34,264 nt of DNA from NCBI GenBank assembly GCA_947577075.1, contig CANPTW010000029.1:1-34264 (forward strand), given 5' to 3'. Positions 1 through 6,749 of this stretch are shown piece after piece. Below the pieces are notes generated by a model. That model had not been told where the DNA came from. It was given only the letters and a program-made list of their open reading frames with translations, and did not search any database. Each line of letters begins with the position of its first letter. The stretch's first letter is position 1. The stretch comes from an uncultured Oscillibacter sp. (lineage in GTDB: Bacteria > Bacillota > Clostridia > Oscillospirales > Oscillospiraceae). Both the position numbers and the translations under genes were made by a program.

Positions 1-731
1 TCATGCTGGCCTTCGACCACGGCTACATCATGGGCCCCACCGCCGGGCTGGAGCGGATCGATCTGGTGATCCCGCCGCTGATTCCCCATGTGGATGTGCT
101 GATGGGGACCCGGGGTGTTTTCCGCTCCTGCGTTTCCCCCGCCGCCCAGGTGGGGCGCTGCCTCCGGGTGACCTACGATTCCACCGTCCTGTATGACGAC
201 ATGTCCAACGGAGGCGGCCTTGCCAGCGATATGGAGAACGCCCTGCGGATGAACGCGGACTGCGTGGCGGTGCAGACCTTCATCGGCTCCCCCGGCGAGA
301 GCCGCTCCCTGGAGCTTCTCTGCCGCACCGCCGACGCCGGGGCCCGGTACGGCGTGCCCACCCTGGGGGTGGTGGCCGTGGGCAAGGAGATGGAGCGGAC
401 GGAGAAGTTCTTCCTGCTGGCTACGCGGGTTCTGGCGGAGAACGGGGCCAACATCGTCAAAAGCTATTACTGCGAGGGCTTTGAACGGGTGGCCGCCGCC
501 TGCCCGGCGCCCATCGTCATCGCCGGGGGCAAGAAGCTGCCGGAGCCGGAGGCCCTGGACATGGCCTACAAGGCCATTCAGGAGGGCGCCCACGGCGTGG
601 ACATGGGGCGGAACATCTTCCAGTCCGACTGCCCCGCCGGCATGGCCCAGGCCATCGGCAAGGTGGTCCACGAGGGCTATACGCCCCAGCAGGCCTATGA
701 GGTCTACCAGGAGATCAAACATCAAAAATAG
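1..731 (+). CDS. LsrF/DeoC-like class I aldolase, 5' end outside window
   Basis: Open from the left edge, so the N-terminus is missing; 242 residues are visible from the Met at base 3. The product resembles LsrF (3-hydroxy-5-phosphonooxypentane-2,4-dione thiolase) and related class I aldolases with a TIM-barrel fold. The DHGYIMGPTAGLERID segment near the visible start is characteristic of this family. The Lys in IVKSYY (about residue 153 of the visible part) aligns with the Schiff-base lysine, and PIVIAGGKKLPE follows as the phosphate-binding strand. It is probably cytosolic and acts on a phosphorylated sugar or autoinducer-2-type intermediate; other family members work on other sugar phosphates, so the substrate is unknown. 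A small gene follows 11 bp downstream, probably in the same operon. Confidence 0.85.
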   Translation, partial: MLAFDHGYIMGPTAGLERIDLVIPPLIPHVDVLMGTRGVFRSCVSPAAQVGRCLRVTYDSTVLYDDMSNGGGLASDMENALRMNADCVAVQTFIGSPGESRSLELLCRTADAGARYGVPTLGVVAVGKEMERTEKFFLLATRVLAENGANIVKSYYCEGFERVAAACPAPIVIAGGKKLPEPEALDMAYKAIQEGAHGVDMGRNIFQSDCPAGMAQAIGKVVHEGYTPQQAYEVYQEIKHQK

Positions 732-742
732 GAGGAAGCGCC

Positions 743-1066
743 ATGTCTGCCGAATACATGCACATCGGAATCCCCGTCACCAACCGCAAGCCCAACATGA
801 CGTATAACGAGGGGGCCAAATTCTGGGTCAGCAATGTGGACGACTACGACTATAAAATCGAGTACCTGAAATTTGAGGAGGGCACCCCCTTCCCGGAGGA
901 GATCCACCGCCACCCCCATGTGGCCTATAAGGTGGACGACCTGGAGAAATACGTGGCCGACGCCGACAGCGTCATCTGCGGGCCCATGCCCGCCAACGAC
1001 AGAGGCGACCGGCTGGCCTTCGTCTGGAAGGACGGGGCCATCCTGGAGCTCTATCAGGAGGCCTGA
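743..1066 (+). CDS. Small VOC/glyoxalase-like protein
   Basis: A 107-residue protein starting at ATG 743 with a strong AGGAGG site 8 bases upstream, 11 bp after the aldolase stop, so it is probably co-transcribed with it. It looks like a single VOC (glyoxalase/dioxygenase-fold) domain: MHIGIPVT opens the first strand, HRHPHVAYKVDDLE resembles the second beta-alpha unit, and AFVWKDGAILELYQEA the closing metal-site strand with a Glu. His and Glu residues are placed as metal ligands would be, but this is inference from pattern. The context suggests a role with the sugar-phosphate aldolase. A strong intrinsic terminator follows it. Confidence 0.75.
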   Translation: MSAEYMHIGIPVTNRKPNMTYNEGAKFWVSNVDDYDYKIEYLKFEEGTPFPEEIHRHPHVAYKVDDLEKYVADADSVICGPMPANDRGDRLAFVWKDGAILELYQEA

Positions 1067-1074
1067 GCCATTGA

Positions 1075-1121
1075 ACAGCCCCCGCTTTTCGAAACAGCTT
1101 CGAAAGGCGGGGGCTGTTTTT
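1075..1121 (+). terminator. Intrinsic terminator after the aldolase/VOC operon
   Basis: An inverted repeat with 19-base arms (ACAGCCCCCGC... against ...GCGGGGGCTGT, one G-U pair) and a short loop, followed by TTTT. It lies 9 bp after the VOC-like stop codon. Confidence 0.9.
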
Positions 1122-1215
1122 GGGGGAAGCGGGCGCGCGGCATGGCGGGACCGGCGGCGCGCCGCTTGGGGAAAAGACGGCCTGGGACGGAGTTTTGGGG
1201 CTTTTATAGTCAACG

Positions 1216-1385
1216 CAGTTGAAAAGAAGCATACCCTTCTTTTCAACCGGCGGGCCATAGGCCCGCCGGGGCGCAAAGCGCCTGTGCGTTTCCTATGAAG
1301 GCAAGCACCGTGAGCCGCTCACGCGGCTTACGGCGCTGTAAAACAGCGCCGTATGGAAAAGAATCCTTTGGACTCTTTTCAACTG
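1216..1385. repeat. Hairpin-rich intergenic element with CAGTTGAAAAGA terminal inverted repeats
   Basis: This fills most of the 339-base gap between the VOC-like and glucosyltransferase genes. Its ends are 12-base inverted repeats (CAGTTGAAAAGA at 1216-1227, complement at 1374-1385). Inside are nested hairpins: GTTGAAAAGAAG (1218-1229) pairs with 1236-1247; GGCGGGCC pairs with GGCCCGCC around 1249-1268; a GGCGC/GCGCC hairpin; and GGCGCTG/CAGCGCC around 1332-1350. The first 80 bases resemble 11542-11616 on the other strand. It could act as a bidirectional 3'-end/terminator region or be a MITE-like repeat. Confidence 0.6.
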
Positions 1386-1405
1386 TGCTGACGATAGGAC
1401 AGACG

Positions 1406-2983
1406 TTAGGGCCGCTCGTTCAGCTTGACGACCACCGCGCCCTCCACCACCCGGACGCTGCCCGCCTCCGGATACAGGGGCATAGCCCGGACCGGATCAA
1501 GCTCCGCCATGGCCAGGGCCCTTTCGCTGCCCTCCAGGCAGACCTCCCCTGTGAAGCCCAGGTAGTATTGGAGGAACAGGCCGTAGGTGTAGGACGTGCG
1601 CAGCCTGGCGAAGTCGAAAACGCCGTTGATCCGGACGCCGTCCAACTCCGGCGTGGGGGAGAGGGCGGCCTCTCGCGTCTTGCTGCCCAGCAGGACCACC
1701 GGCATCCCCTGGCGGTAGCCCTCGCAGGACTCAATTTTGTCCAGCAGGCGGATGGAGTAGGCCGTGCACTGCCGCAGGCTGAGGTCCATCTTCAGATACG
1801 CGGAGTTGGCGGTTACCGCATAGGAGAAGGCGGTCAGGATCATGGTCACAAGGACGATCCACCTTGCCGCCGTCGGAACCGCCCGGGGGGAGTCCGCCTC
1901 CAAGCCGAGGTCCGCGTACTCCGCCAGGGCGATGGGCGCGACGAGGATAAAGACGAGCCCGTAAACCATCAGTATGTGGACCTCGCCCTTTGGCGCCATG
2001 AGGTAAATCAGGTTTCCCGCCAGCGGGTACAGGACTGCCAGCCCCAGGGCCAGCGCCGCCCGGGCCGGGCCCAGCCGCCGCTTCCGGACGGCCAGCAGCC
2101 CCAGCGCCGCGCAGCACAGGGCGGTCAGGAGGAACGCGTAGGGCAGAAAGCCGAAGTGAAACAGGTATTGATTCTGAAAAAAGACGGAGGCGTATTTCCG
2201 GTAGCTCTGGGCGATCAGCTGGGGGAGCTCTTCCAGGGAGAGGCGTCCCATGCTGGAGAGCCCCATGTAATCCACCAGGGGAACCCGCCGGGTTGTGATG
2301 TGCACGGCCAGCAGATAGAGGGCCATGGCCGCCGCCAGAGTCCCCAGCAGCCGGAGGCCCCGGCGGAACAGCTCCCGGAAGGAACGGTCCCCGTCCAGCG
2401 TTTCCAGCAGCAAAGTCCCCACCATCAAAACCGCCGACACCTCGAAATAGCTTTGGTAAATTCCCATGGAGAGGGCGATCACCACGGCTCCGGAGAGCGT
2501 TCCCCACCGGGAGCGCACCGCCAGATAGGCGCCCAGCGCCGCCAGCATCAAACTGAAAAAGTACGGGCCGGCCGTAAACATATACGCGAAGGTCCCGGTC
2601 ACCGAGGGGAAGGAGACCATGACCGCCGCCGTCGCCACGCAAGCCAGCGGGCGGCGGATTCGAAACAGGGACACGGTGAAGCACACGGTTCCCGCCAGAA
2701 ACAGGACGGAGAGCAGGCCGATCAGCCAGGGCGTGCTGAACGGGCCGTCCAGCGGCGAAAGCGCCGGAAGCAGCCAGCGGCCGGAGGCCGTGCCGTAATC
2801 CATGGAGAAGAGATACAGGATGTCGTCATGGTTCGGCAGCTTGTTGACGAACATGTAACAATGCACCGCAAGGCCCAGGAGCGCCGACGCAAAAAACGTC
2901 AGCCGGATTTCCCCGGGGACGCGGCTCCACAGCTCCTTTATAAGCGCCTCCGGCGGTTTCAGCGTTGGATGTCCGGCGTTCAC
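1406..2983 (-). CDS. GtrII-type membrane glucosyltransferase
   Basis: A polytopic membrane protein resembling the Glucos_trans_II (GtrII) family, the serotype-specific transferase that moves a sugar from undecaprenyl phosphate to an extracytoplasmic acceptor. The N-terminal part has a transmembrane segment followed by NKLPNHDDILY, an acidic external loop of the kind expected to hold the catalytic residues, then roughly ten hydrophobic helices and a C-terminal domain ending near residue 525. An upstream Met extends the frame to 3010, but GTG at 2983 overlaps the gtrB stop as GTGA and has a purine-rich GGGAAGGGGG site upstream, so I prefer it (525 aa). It is the last gene of the gtrA-gtrB operon. 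The acceptor (wall polymer, teichoic acid or exopolysaccharide) cannot be read from sequence. Confidence 0.85.
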   Translation of the reverse strand: MNAGHPTLKPPEALIKELWSRVPGEIRLTFFASALLGLAVHCYMFVNKLPNHDDILYLFSMDYGTASGRWLLPALSPLDGPFSTPWLIGLLSVLFLAGTVCFTVSLFRIRRPLACVATAAVMVSFPSVTGTFAYMFTAGPYFFSLMLAALGAYLAVRSRWGTLSGAVVIALSMGIYQSYFEVSAVLMVGTLLLETLDGDRSFRELFRRGLRLLGTLAAAMALYLLAVHITTRRVPLVDYMGLSSMGRLSLEELPQLIAQSYRKYASVFFQNQYLFHFGFLPYAFLLTALCCAALGLLAVRKRRLGPARAALALGLAVLYPLAGNLIYLMAPKGEVHILMVYGLVFILVAPIALAEYADLGLEADSPRAVPTAARWIVLVTMILTAFSYAVTANSAYLKMDLSLRQCTAYSIRLLDKIESCEGYRQGMPVVLLGSKTREAALSPTPELDGVRINGVFDFARLRTSYTYGLFLQYYLGFTGEVCLEGSERALAMAELDPVRAMPLYPEAGSVRVVEGAVVVKLNERP

Positions 2984-3912
2984 TGTGCGCCGCCCCCTTC
3001 CCGGCCGCACACCCTGGCCACAAGATACCGGGGGCGGGCCTTCACTTCAATGAAAATCTGCGCAATGTAATAGCCGATGATTCCCAGGCTGATCATGAGG
3101 ATGCTGCCGATCAGCAGCAGGAGGATGATCACCGTGGTGAAACCGTCCGCCGCCCCGCCCCGGGCCCATTTTGCCAGCGTCTGCACGCCCAGGACCAGGG
3201 ACAGCAGCAGCGTCAGCACTCCCAGGACGGTGACGGCCTGCATGGGCGCGGAGGAGTAGGCGGCAATGTTGGAGACGGCGTAGCGGACCAGCGCCGCCGC
3301 GGGCCAGTGGGTGCGGCCCGCGGTCCGCTCCGCCACGCGGAATTCCACCTCCGCGGTGCGGAAGCCCACCCAGGCCGCCAGAGCGCGGAAGAAGGTCCTG
3401 CGCTCGGAGAGCGCCAGCAGCGTGTCCACCACCCGCCGGTCCATCAGCTTGAAGTCGGAGGCCCGGGACATGTCCAGCCCCACGGCTCCGCTCATAATTT
3501 TATAAAAGCACCTGGCGGCAAAGCTGTGGGCGCCGCTTTCCCTGCCCCGGTCGGCCTTCACGCCGTTGACGACCTCCCAGCCCTGCTGCCAGAGGGCGTA
3601 CATCTCCGGCAGCTTCTCCGGCGGGTGCTGGAGATCGCAGTCGATGACCGCGCAGCAGTCCCCCGCGGCGGCCTCCAGTCCGGCGAAGATGGCGGCCTCC
3701 TTGCCAAAGTTGCGGGAAAAGCTGATTCCCCGCACGTTCGGCGCCGCCTGCGCGGCCTTGCCGATCTCCTCCCAGGTGCGGTCAACGGAGCCGTCGTCCA
3801 CAAAAACCAGCTCGCAGGGGATGCCCGCTGCCTGCAGCACGCTTCCAATCCGGTCGGAGGCGGAGGCAATGAGGGCCTCTTCGTTATAAGCCGGAATCAC
3901 GACGGAAAGCAT
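2980..3912 (-). CDS. gtrB: GtrB-like undecaprenyl-phosphate glycosyltransferase (GT2)
   Basis: A 310-residue family 2 glycosyltransferase. The N-terminal domain carries VVIPAYNEE and VDDGSVDRTW (nucleotide binding) and the DCDLQHPP DXD-type metal site near residue 95; the C-terminal third has two transmembrane segments (around residues 225-245 and 260-290). This is the layout of bactoprenol glucosyltransferases such as GtrB, DPM1-like proteins and ArnC. It should transfer a sugar from a nucleotide donor to undecaprenyl phosphate on the inner membrane face. The start overlaps gtrA by 29 bp and the stop overlaps the downstream transferase by 4 bp, indicating translational coupling. Confidence 0.9.
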   Translation of the reverse strand: MLSVVIPAYNEEALIASASDRIGSVLQAAGIPCELVFVDDGSVDRTWEEIGKAAQAAPNVRGISFSRNFGKEAAIFAGLEAAAGDCCAVIDCDLQHPPEKLPEMYALWQQGWEVVNGVKADRGRESGAHSFAARCFYKIMSGAVGLDMSRASDFKLMDRRVVDTLLALSERRTFFRALAAWVGFRTAEVEFRVAERTAGRTHWPAAALVRYAVSNIAAYSSAPMQAVTVLGVLTLLLSLVLGVQTLAKWARGGAADGFTTVIILLLLIGSILMISLGIIGYYIAQIFIEVKARPRYLVARVCGREGGGAQ

Positions 3913-4330
3913 GGTCTGCGCCCCCCTTTTTTCGTTTGAATACCAGCAGTCCGGTCCAGTAATTGACGACGACCACCACCACCGCCGCCAGCAGCTTGGC
4001 GGCCAGCTGGTTCACGGCCAGCAGCTTTACCAGCACCAGGAGCAGCGCCGTCTCCAGGCCCAGGGAAAACAGCCTGGACAGGGCAAACTCGCCGGCCTCC
4101 CTCCAGCCCCGGCGGCCGGTGGAGCGGTACACCCACCTGCCGCTGGCGAGATAGGAGAAGGCCACCGCCGCCACCCAGGCAATTCCGTTGCCGGCGATAT
4201 AGTAAAGACCGGCGATCGCGGTCAGCAGGACATAGACCGCGTAGTTGACAAGCGTCGTCATACCGCCCACAACGAGATAGGCCAGCTGCTCCGCATGCGC
4301 GGTCAGAAGCGCGTGGATTCTTTTGGTCAT
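3884..4330 (-). CDS. gtrA: GtrA-family membrane flippase
   Basis: A 148-residue protein with four predicted transmembrane helices, opening with YLVVGGMTTLVNYAVYVLL, the signature of GtrA/DPMS-type proteins. The family is thought to flip undecaprenyl-phosphate-linked sugars across the membrane. The ATG at 4330 has a GGAGGA site 6 bases upstream. It is the first gene of a three-gene operon with gtrB and the glucosyltransferase. Only about 16 bases separate it from a recombinase crossover site (4346-4371), so its transcription should depend on the orientation of the segment 4359-4474. Confidence 0.9.
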   Translation of the reverse strand: MTKRIHALLTAHAEQLAYLVVGGMTTLVNYAVYVLLTAIAGLYYIAGNGIAWVAAVAFSYLASGRWVYRSTGRRGWREAGEFALSRLFSLGLETALLLVLVKLLAVNQLAAKLLAAVVVVVVNYWTGLLVFKRKKGGADHAFRRDSGL

Positions 4331-4345
4331 GGGCGTCCTCCGGCG

Positions 4346-4487
4346 CTGCAGAAACCTCTACTTTTTTGCAGCGGGCGCCCTTTTTGAAATTTTTTCCCGG
4401 AGGTATTGAAAAGCGGGGATTCCTGTGTTATTCTGTTTTATGCTGAAAAGCAGAAAGTATCTTGCAGAAAAGTAGACTTTTTTGTAA
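4346..4487. promoter_or_regulatory. Invertible promoter segment of module A (gtr switch)
   Basis: Two 26-bp dyad-symmetric sites lie in inverted orientation: 4346-4371 and 4462-4487, with centres 116 bp apart. Read on opposite strands their left arms are CTGCAAAAAAGT and TTGCAGAAAAGT and both have the same central dinucleotide AG, which is what a small serine recombinase needs to invert DNA rather than delete it. The recombinase gene ends 11 bases beyond the distal site and gtrA begins 16 bases from the proximal site. The only good promoter inside points away from gtrA, so this copy appears OFF. The inverted-site architecture is seen directly; inversion itself is inference. Confidence 0.8.
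4406..4434 (+). promoter_or_regulatory. Sigma-A promoter inside invertible segment A
   Basis: TTGAAA (4406-4411), a 17-base spacer and TATTCT (4429-4434), with an extended -10 TGT just before. It reads away from gtrA and into the 3' end of the recombinase gene (antisense). Inversion about the two site centres would put the -10 near 4399-4404 on the minus strand, giving gtrA a leader of about 60 nt. Confidence 0.75.
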
Positions 4488-4836
4488 AAACGCCCCCTTA
4501 CAAGAACATGGCCTTTTCATAAATCTCCGCCCGGTAACGGAAGGTGGACAGCGGCATCCCGCACTCCTTTGCCGCCGCCGTGCCGGTGATCGTCCCGGCC
4601 TTCCACCGCTGGTAGGCGCTGTGGTAGTTCTCCGGCAGCGGCCTGGGGGGCCTGCCGAACCGGACGCCCCGGGCCTTTGCCGCCGCGATGCCCTCCGCCT
4701 GCCGCCGGCGGATGCTGGTGCGCTCGTTCTCCGCCACGAAGGACAGCACTTGGAGCACGATGTCGCTGAGGAAGGTCCCCATCAGGTCCTTGCCCCGGCG
4801 GGTGTCCAGGAGGGGCATGTCCAGCACCACAATGTC
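4474..4836 (-). repeat. 363-bp near-identical repeat, copy 1 (inverted relative to 25446-25808)
   Basis: The 3' half of the module A recombinase gene plus its flanking half-site matches 25446-25808 on the opposite strand with the same length and, by eye, about one mismatch. The two copies are 21 kb apart and inverted. Confidence 0.85.
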
Positions 4837-5109
4837 AATTTTTTTCTCCTTGGTGAGGGCCCGCCACTGATTCTGGATCTCCTCATAATTGCGTCCCAGC
4901 CGGTCGATGCTCTTGATGTAGAGCAGATCGTCCGGCCTGAGCTTTCGAACCAGCCGCTTGTACTGGGGGCGGTTGAAGTCCTTGCCGGACTGTTTGTCGG
5001 TGAAGATGTTCTCTTCCGGAACGGCCAGCTCCCGCATGGCGATGAGCTGCCGGTCCTCGTTCTGATCCCGGGTGCTGACCCGGATATAGCCGTATGTATT
5101 TGAAATCAT
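4498..5109 (-). CDS. Small serine recombinase (DNA invertase family), module A
   Basis: A 203-residue resolvase/invertase-family protein. The N-terminal catalytic domain opens [17 protein letters not shown], with nucleophile Ser12, and contains the conserved [14 protein letters not shown] and [31 protein letters not shown] regions. The long E helix is followed by a linker (FGRPPRPLP) and a C-terminal helix-turn-helix ending at residue 203. I chose ATG 5109, which has GGGAGG seven bases upstream, over a TTG at 5115. The gene stops 11 bases from crossover site 4462-4487 and is expected to invert the gtr promoter segment. Its DNA-binding C-terminus is identical to that of the module C recombinase and differs from module B, in agreement with the half-sites found next to each. 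Confidence 0.9.
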   Translation of the reverse strand: MISNTYGYIRVSTRDQNEDRQLIAMRELAVPEENIFTDKQSGKDFNRPQYKRLVRKLRPDDLLYIKSIDRLGRNYEEIQNQWRALTKEKKIDIVVLDMPLLDTRRGKDLMGTFLSDIVLQVLSFVAENERTSIRRRQAEGIAAAKARGVRFGRPPRPLPENYHSAYQRWKAGTITGTAAAKECGMPLSTFRYRAEIYEKAMFL

Positions 5110-5192
5110 GACCAAGCCTCCCTTTGACTTCTTCAGGTGATATCTTACCCGGGAATTTCAGAAGCTGTACCAATAACCGCAGTACGTGGATT

Positions 5193-5211
5193 GGCGGGAA
5201 AATTTCCCGCC
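5193..5211. promoter_or_regulatory. Palindrome upstream of recombinase A
   Basis: GGCGGGAAAATTTCCCGCC, a 19-base inverted repeat about 85 bases upstream of the recombinase start. It could be an operator or an mRNA hairpin. Nearer the gene, on the minus strand, GTAAGATAT is shared with the leader of recombinase B and may be its -10 region. Confidence 0.4.
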
Positions 5212-5257
5212 AGGATGTGTGCCGCGGCGATTGGCGCCGCTTCTTACAGCTGTGCAG

Positions 5258-5302
5258 AAAAAGCACGCAAACACACCTGCTCCGTGTGTTTGCGTGCTTT
5301 TT
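5258..5302. terminator. Bidirectional intrinsic terminator
   Basis: A perfect 19-base stem (AAAAAGCACGCAAACACAC against its complement) with a 7-base loop; A-run and T-run on either side make it work in both directions. It separates sleC from the recombinase. A related ACGCAAACA hairpin sits upstream of recombinase B. I see no gene in 5110-5424. Confidence 0.9.
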
Positions 5303-5424
5303 AAAATTGCGGGCCCGCCGCCTGGGGAGGCAGCGCTGAAGACCGCCATATCCCGCCGTCCGCCGCCTCGGCCCGCCGGGCAGCCTTTGGGGCTGACGGC
5401 CGGAGGGGGAGCGCCGCAGAGCGG

Positions 5425-6663
5425 TCAGGCCAGCTCCGCCACCGCCACGAATACGTTGGAAATCTCATACCACGTGGCGAAGTCCACGCTGCCGGTCTGG
5501 GGCAGGTGGAAGATTTTTTGAAATTCCGTCACCGCCGCCTGGGTGGCGGAGCCGTAAATCCCGTCCGCCGGAAGCTTGGGGATGGCGGGGAAGTTCCGGG
5601 CGATGCGGTTCAGCTGTTCCTGGACGGTCCGCACCGCCTCTCCCTCGCTGCCGGGGGAGAGGACCTCGCCGCCGTAGGAGAGGGGGACGCCCTCCACCTT
5701 CTCCGCGCTTTTTAAGTAGATTTCCGAGCCATAGTACTTTTTCAGGATGCTGACCGCGTTCCAGCCCTGCTCCGCCAGGGACTGGGAGCCCCACTGGCTC
5801 AGTCCGCCGCACTGGGTCCGGCGGCCGTCGCAGTACTGGGTGAACAGGGGCTGGGCGATGCCCTCTTTCGTGACGTAGGTGGTGAAAAGATCGTCCACCA
5901 CCACCCCGATTTCCTCAAAGATGGTCCGCCCGTGGGAATAGGACTGGTCAAAGGCGGTGGAGCTGGTAACGGTAAAGTCATAGCCCTTCCCCCGGTACCA
6001 CTCCGTATAAACCCGGTTCAGGGTGAAGGAGAGAATCGCCAGGACATTGGCCTTGATGGCCTCGGTCTGCCAGGTGGAGTAGATCTCGCTGCACGCCACG
6101 TTTTTGATGTAGTCCTTGAAGCGGACCCAGTGGTTGGGGGTGGAGGCGTCCTCCGGGCGCCCGTCGTGCACGACCACGAATTCCGGGATTACCGGCTCCG
6201 GCAGGACCACCAGTCCCTCCGGTTCCGGCAGGGGCTTGATCTCCTCTTCCGGGGGGCGGGAGGAGGGCTCCCCCCAGAGGGCGTGGGGCGGGACCAGCAC
6301 ATTGCGCACGTTGAAGCCGCCGCTTGTGGCGCCCGGAAGCGCCGCCCGCTGAATGGACCGCCCCATGGGCAGCAGCTCCACTCCCCCGATGTGAAGCGTT
6401 TGGAAGCCCTCGGCGGAGACGGTGACGTTATAGACGGCGTAGGGCCTCCGGTCCGAATCTCCCTCCGCCACGGACCATTCCATGGGCGGGGCGGGCAGCT
6501 CGAAAAACGGGGTCTGCCCGGAGGAATCGGTGACGGTTTCCTCCAGGGTTTTCCCGTTGGACGGGTCCGTGACGCGGACCCTGGCGTTGGAGACGGGCGC
6601 GGGGCTTTCGCCCTCCGTGACGAATATCTGCAGATTGCCTTTGTCCAGGTAGTTTGGATTCAT
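5425..6663 (-). CDS. sleC: Spore cortex-lytic enzyme precursor SleC
   Basis: A 412-residue protein close in length and layout to clostridial SleC. The N-terminal third is the pre-pro region with a carboxypeptidase-regulatory-like beta domain (LQIFVTEGESPAPVSNARV). The central SpoIID/LytB-type domain begins around FKDYIKNVACSEIYSTW with the candidate catalytic Glu and continues through LSFTLNRVYTEWYRGKGYDFT. The last about 70 residues are a peptidoglycan-binding domain (GSEGEAVRTVQEQLN...DGIYGSATQAAVTEFQ). SleC is made as an inactive spore zymogen, cleaved by Csp proteases during germination, and then degrades cortex. The ATG at 6663 has GGAGGA 8 bases upstream. It is divergent from two Csp-like protease genes, the expected partners. 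Confidence 0.9.
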   Translation of the reverse strand: MNPNYLDKGNLQIFVTEGESPAPVSNARVRVTDPSNGKTLEETVTDSSGQTPFFELPAPPMEWSVAEGDSDRRPYAVYNVTVSAEGFQTLHIGGVELLPMGRSIQRAALPGATSGGFNVRNVLVPPHALWGEPSSRPPEEEIKPLPEPEGLVVLPEPVIPEFVVVHDGRPEDASTPNHWVRFKDYIKNVACSEIYSTWQTEAIKANVLAILSFTLNRVYTEWYRGKGYDFTVTSSTAFDQSYSHGRTIFEEIGVVVDDLFTTYVTKEGIAQPLFTQYCDGRRTQCGGLSQWGSQSLAEQGWNAVSILKKYYGSEIYLKSAEKVEGVPLSYGGEVLSPGSEGEAVRTVQEQLNRIARNFPAIPKLPADGIYGSATQAAVTEFQKIFHLPQTGSVDFATWYEISNVFVAVAELA

Positions 6664-6688
6664 AAGGACGCTCCTCCTTTCCGTATAC

Positions 6689-6697
6689 TATCCTATG
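6689..6697 (-). promoter_or_regulatory. Possible sporulation-sigma -10 element for sleC
   Basis: On the minus strand the sequence CATAGGATA matches the CATANNNTA -10 pattern of mother-cell sigma factors, about 25 bases upstream of the sleC ATG. No convincing -35 is seen, so this is weak. Confidence 0.3.
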
Positions 6698-6749
6698 CGG
6701 GGGGAGGCGCCGGGGAACCCGCCCGCGAACACCGGCACAGGAGGGCTGT

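Noticed and set aside
1295..3070. 591-codon open frame on the plus strand
   Set aside because: It is the antisense shadow of the glucosyltransferase gene; the translation is Gln/Arg/His-rich low-complexity with no domain.
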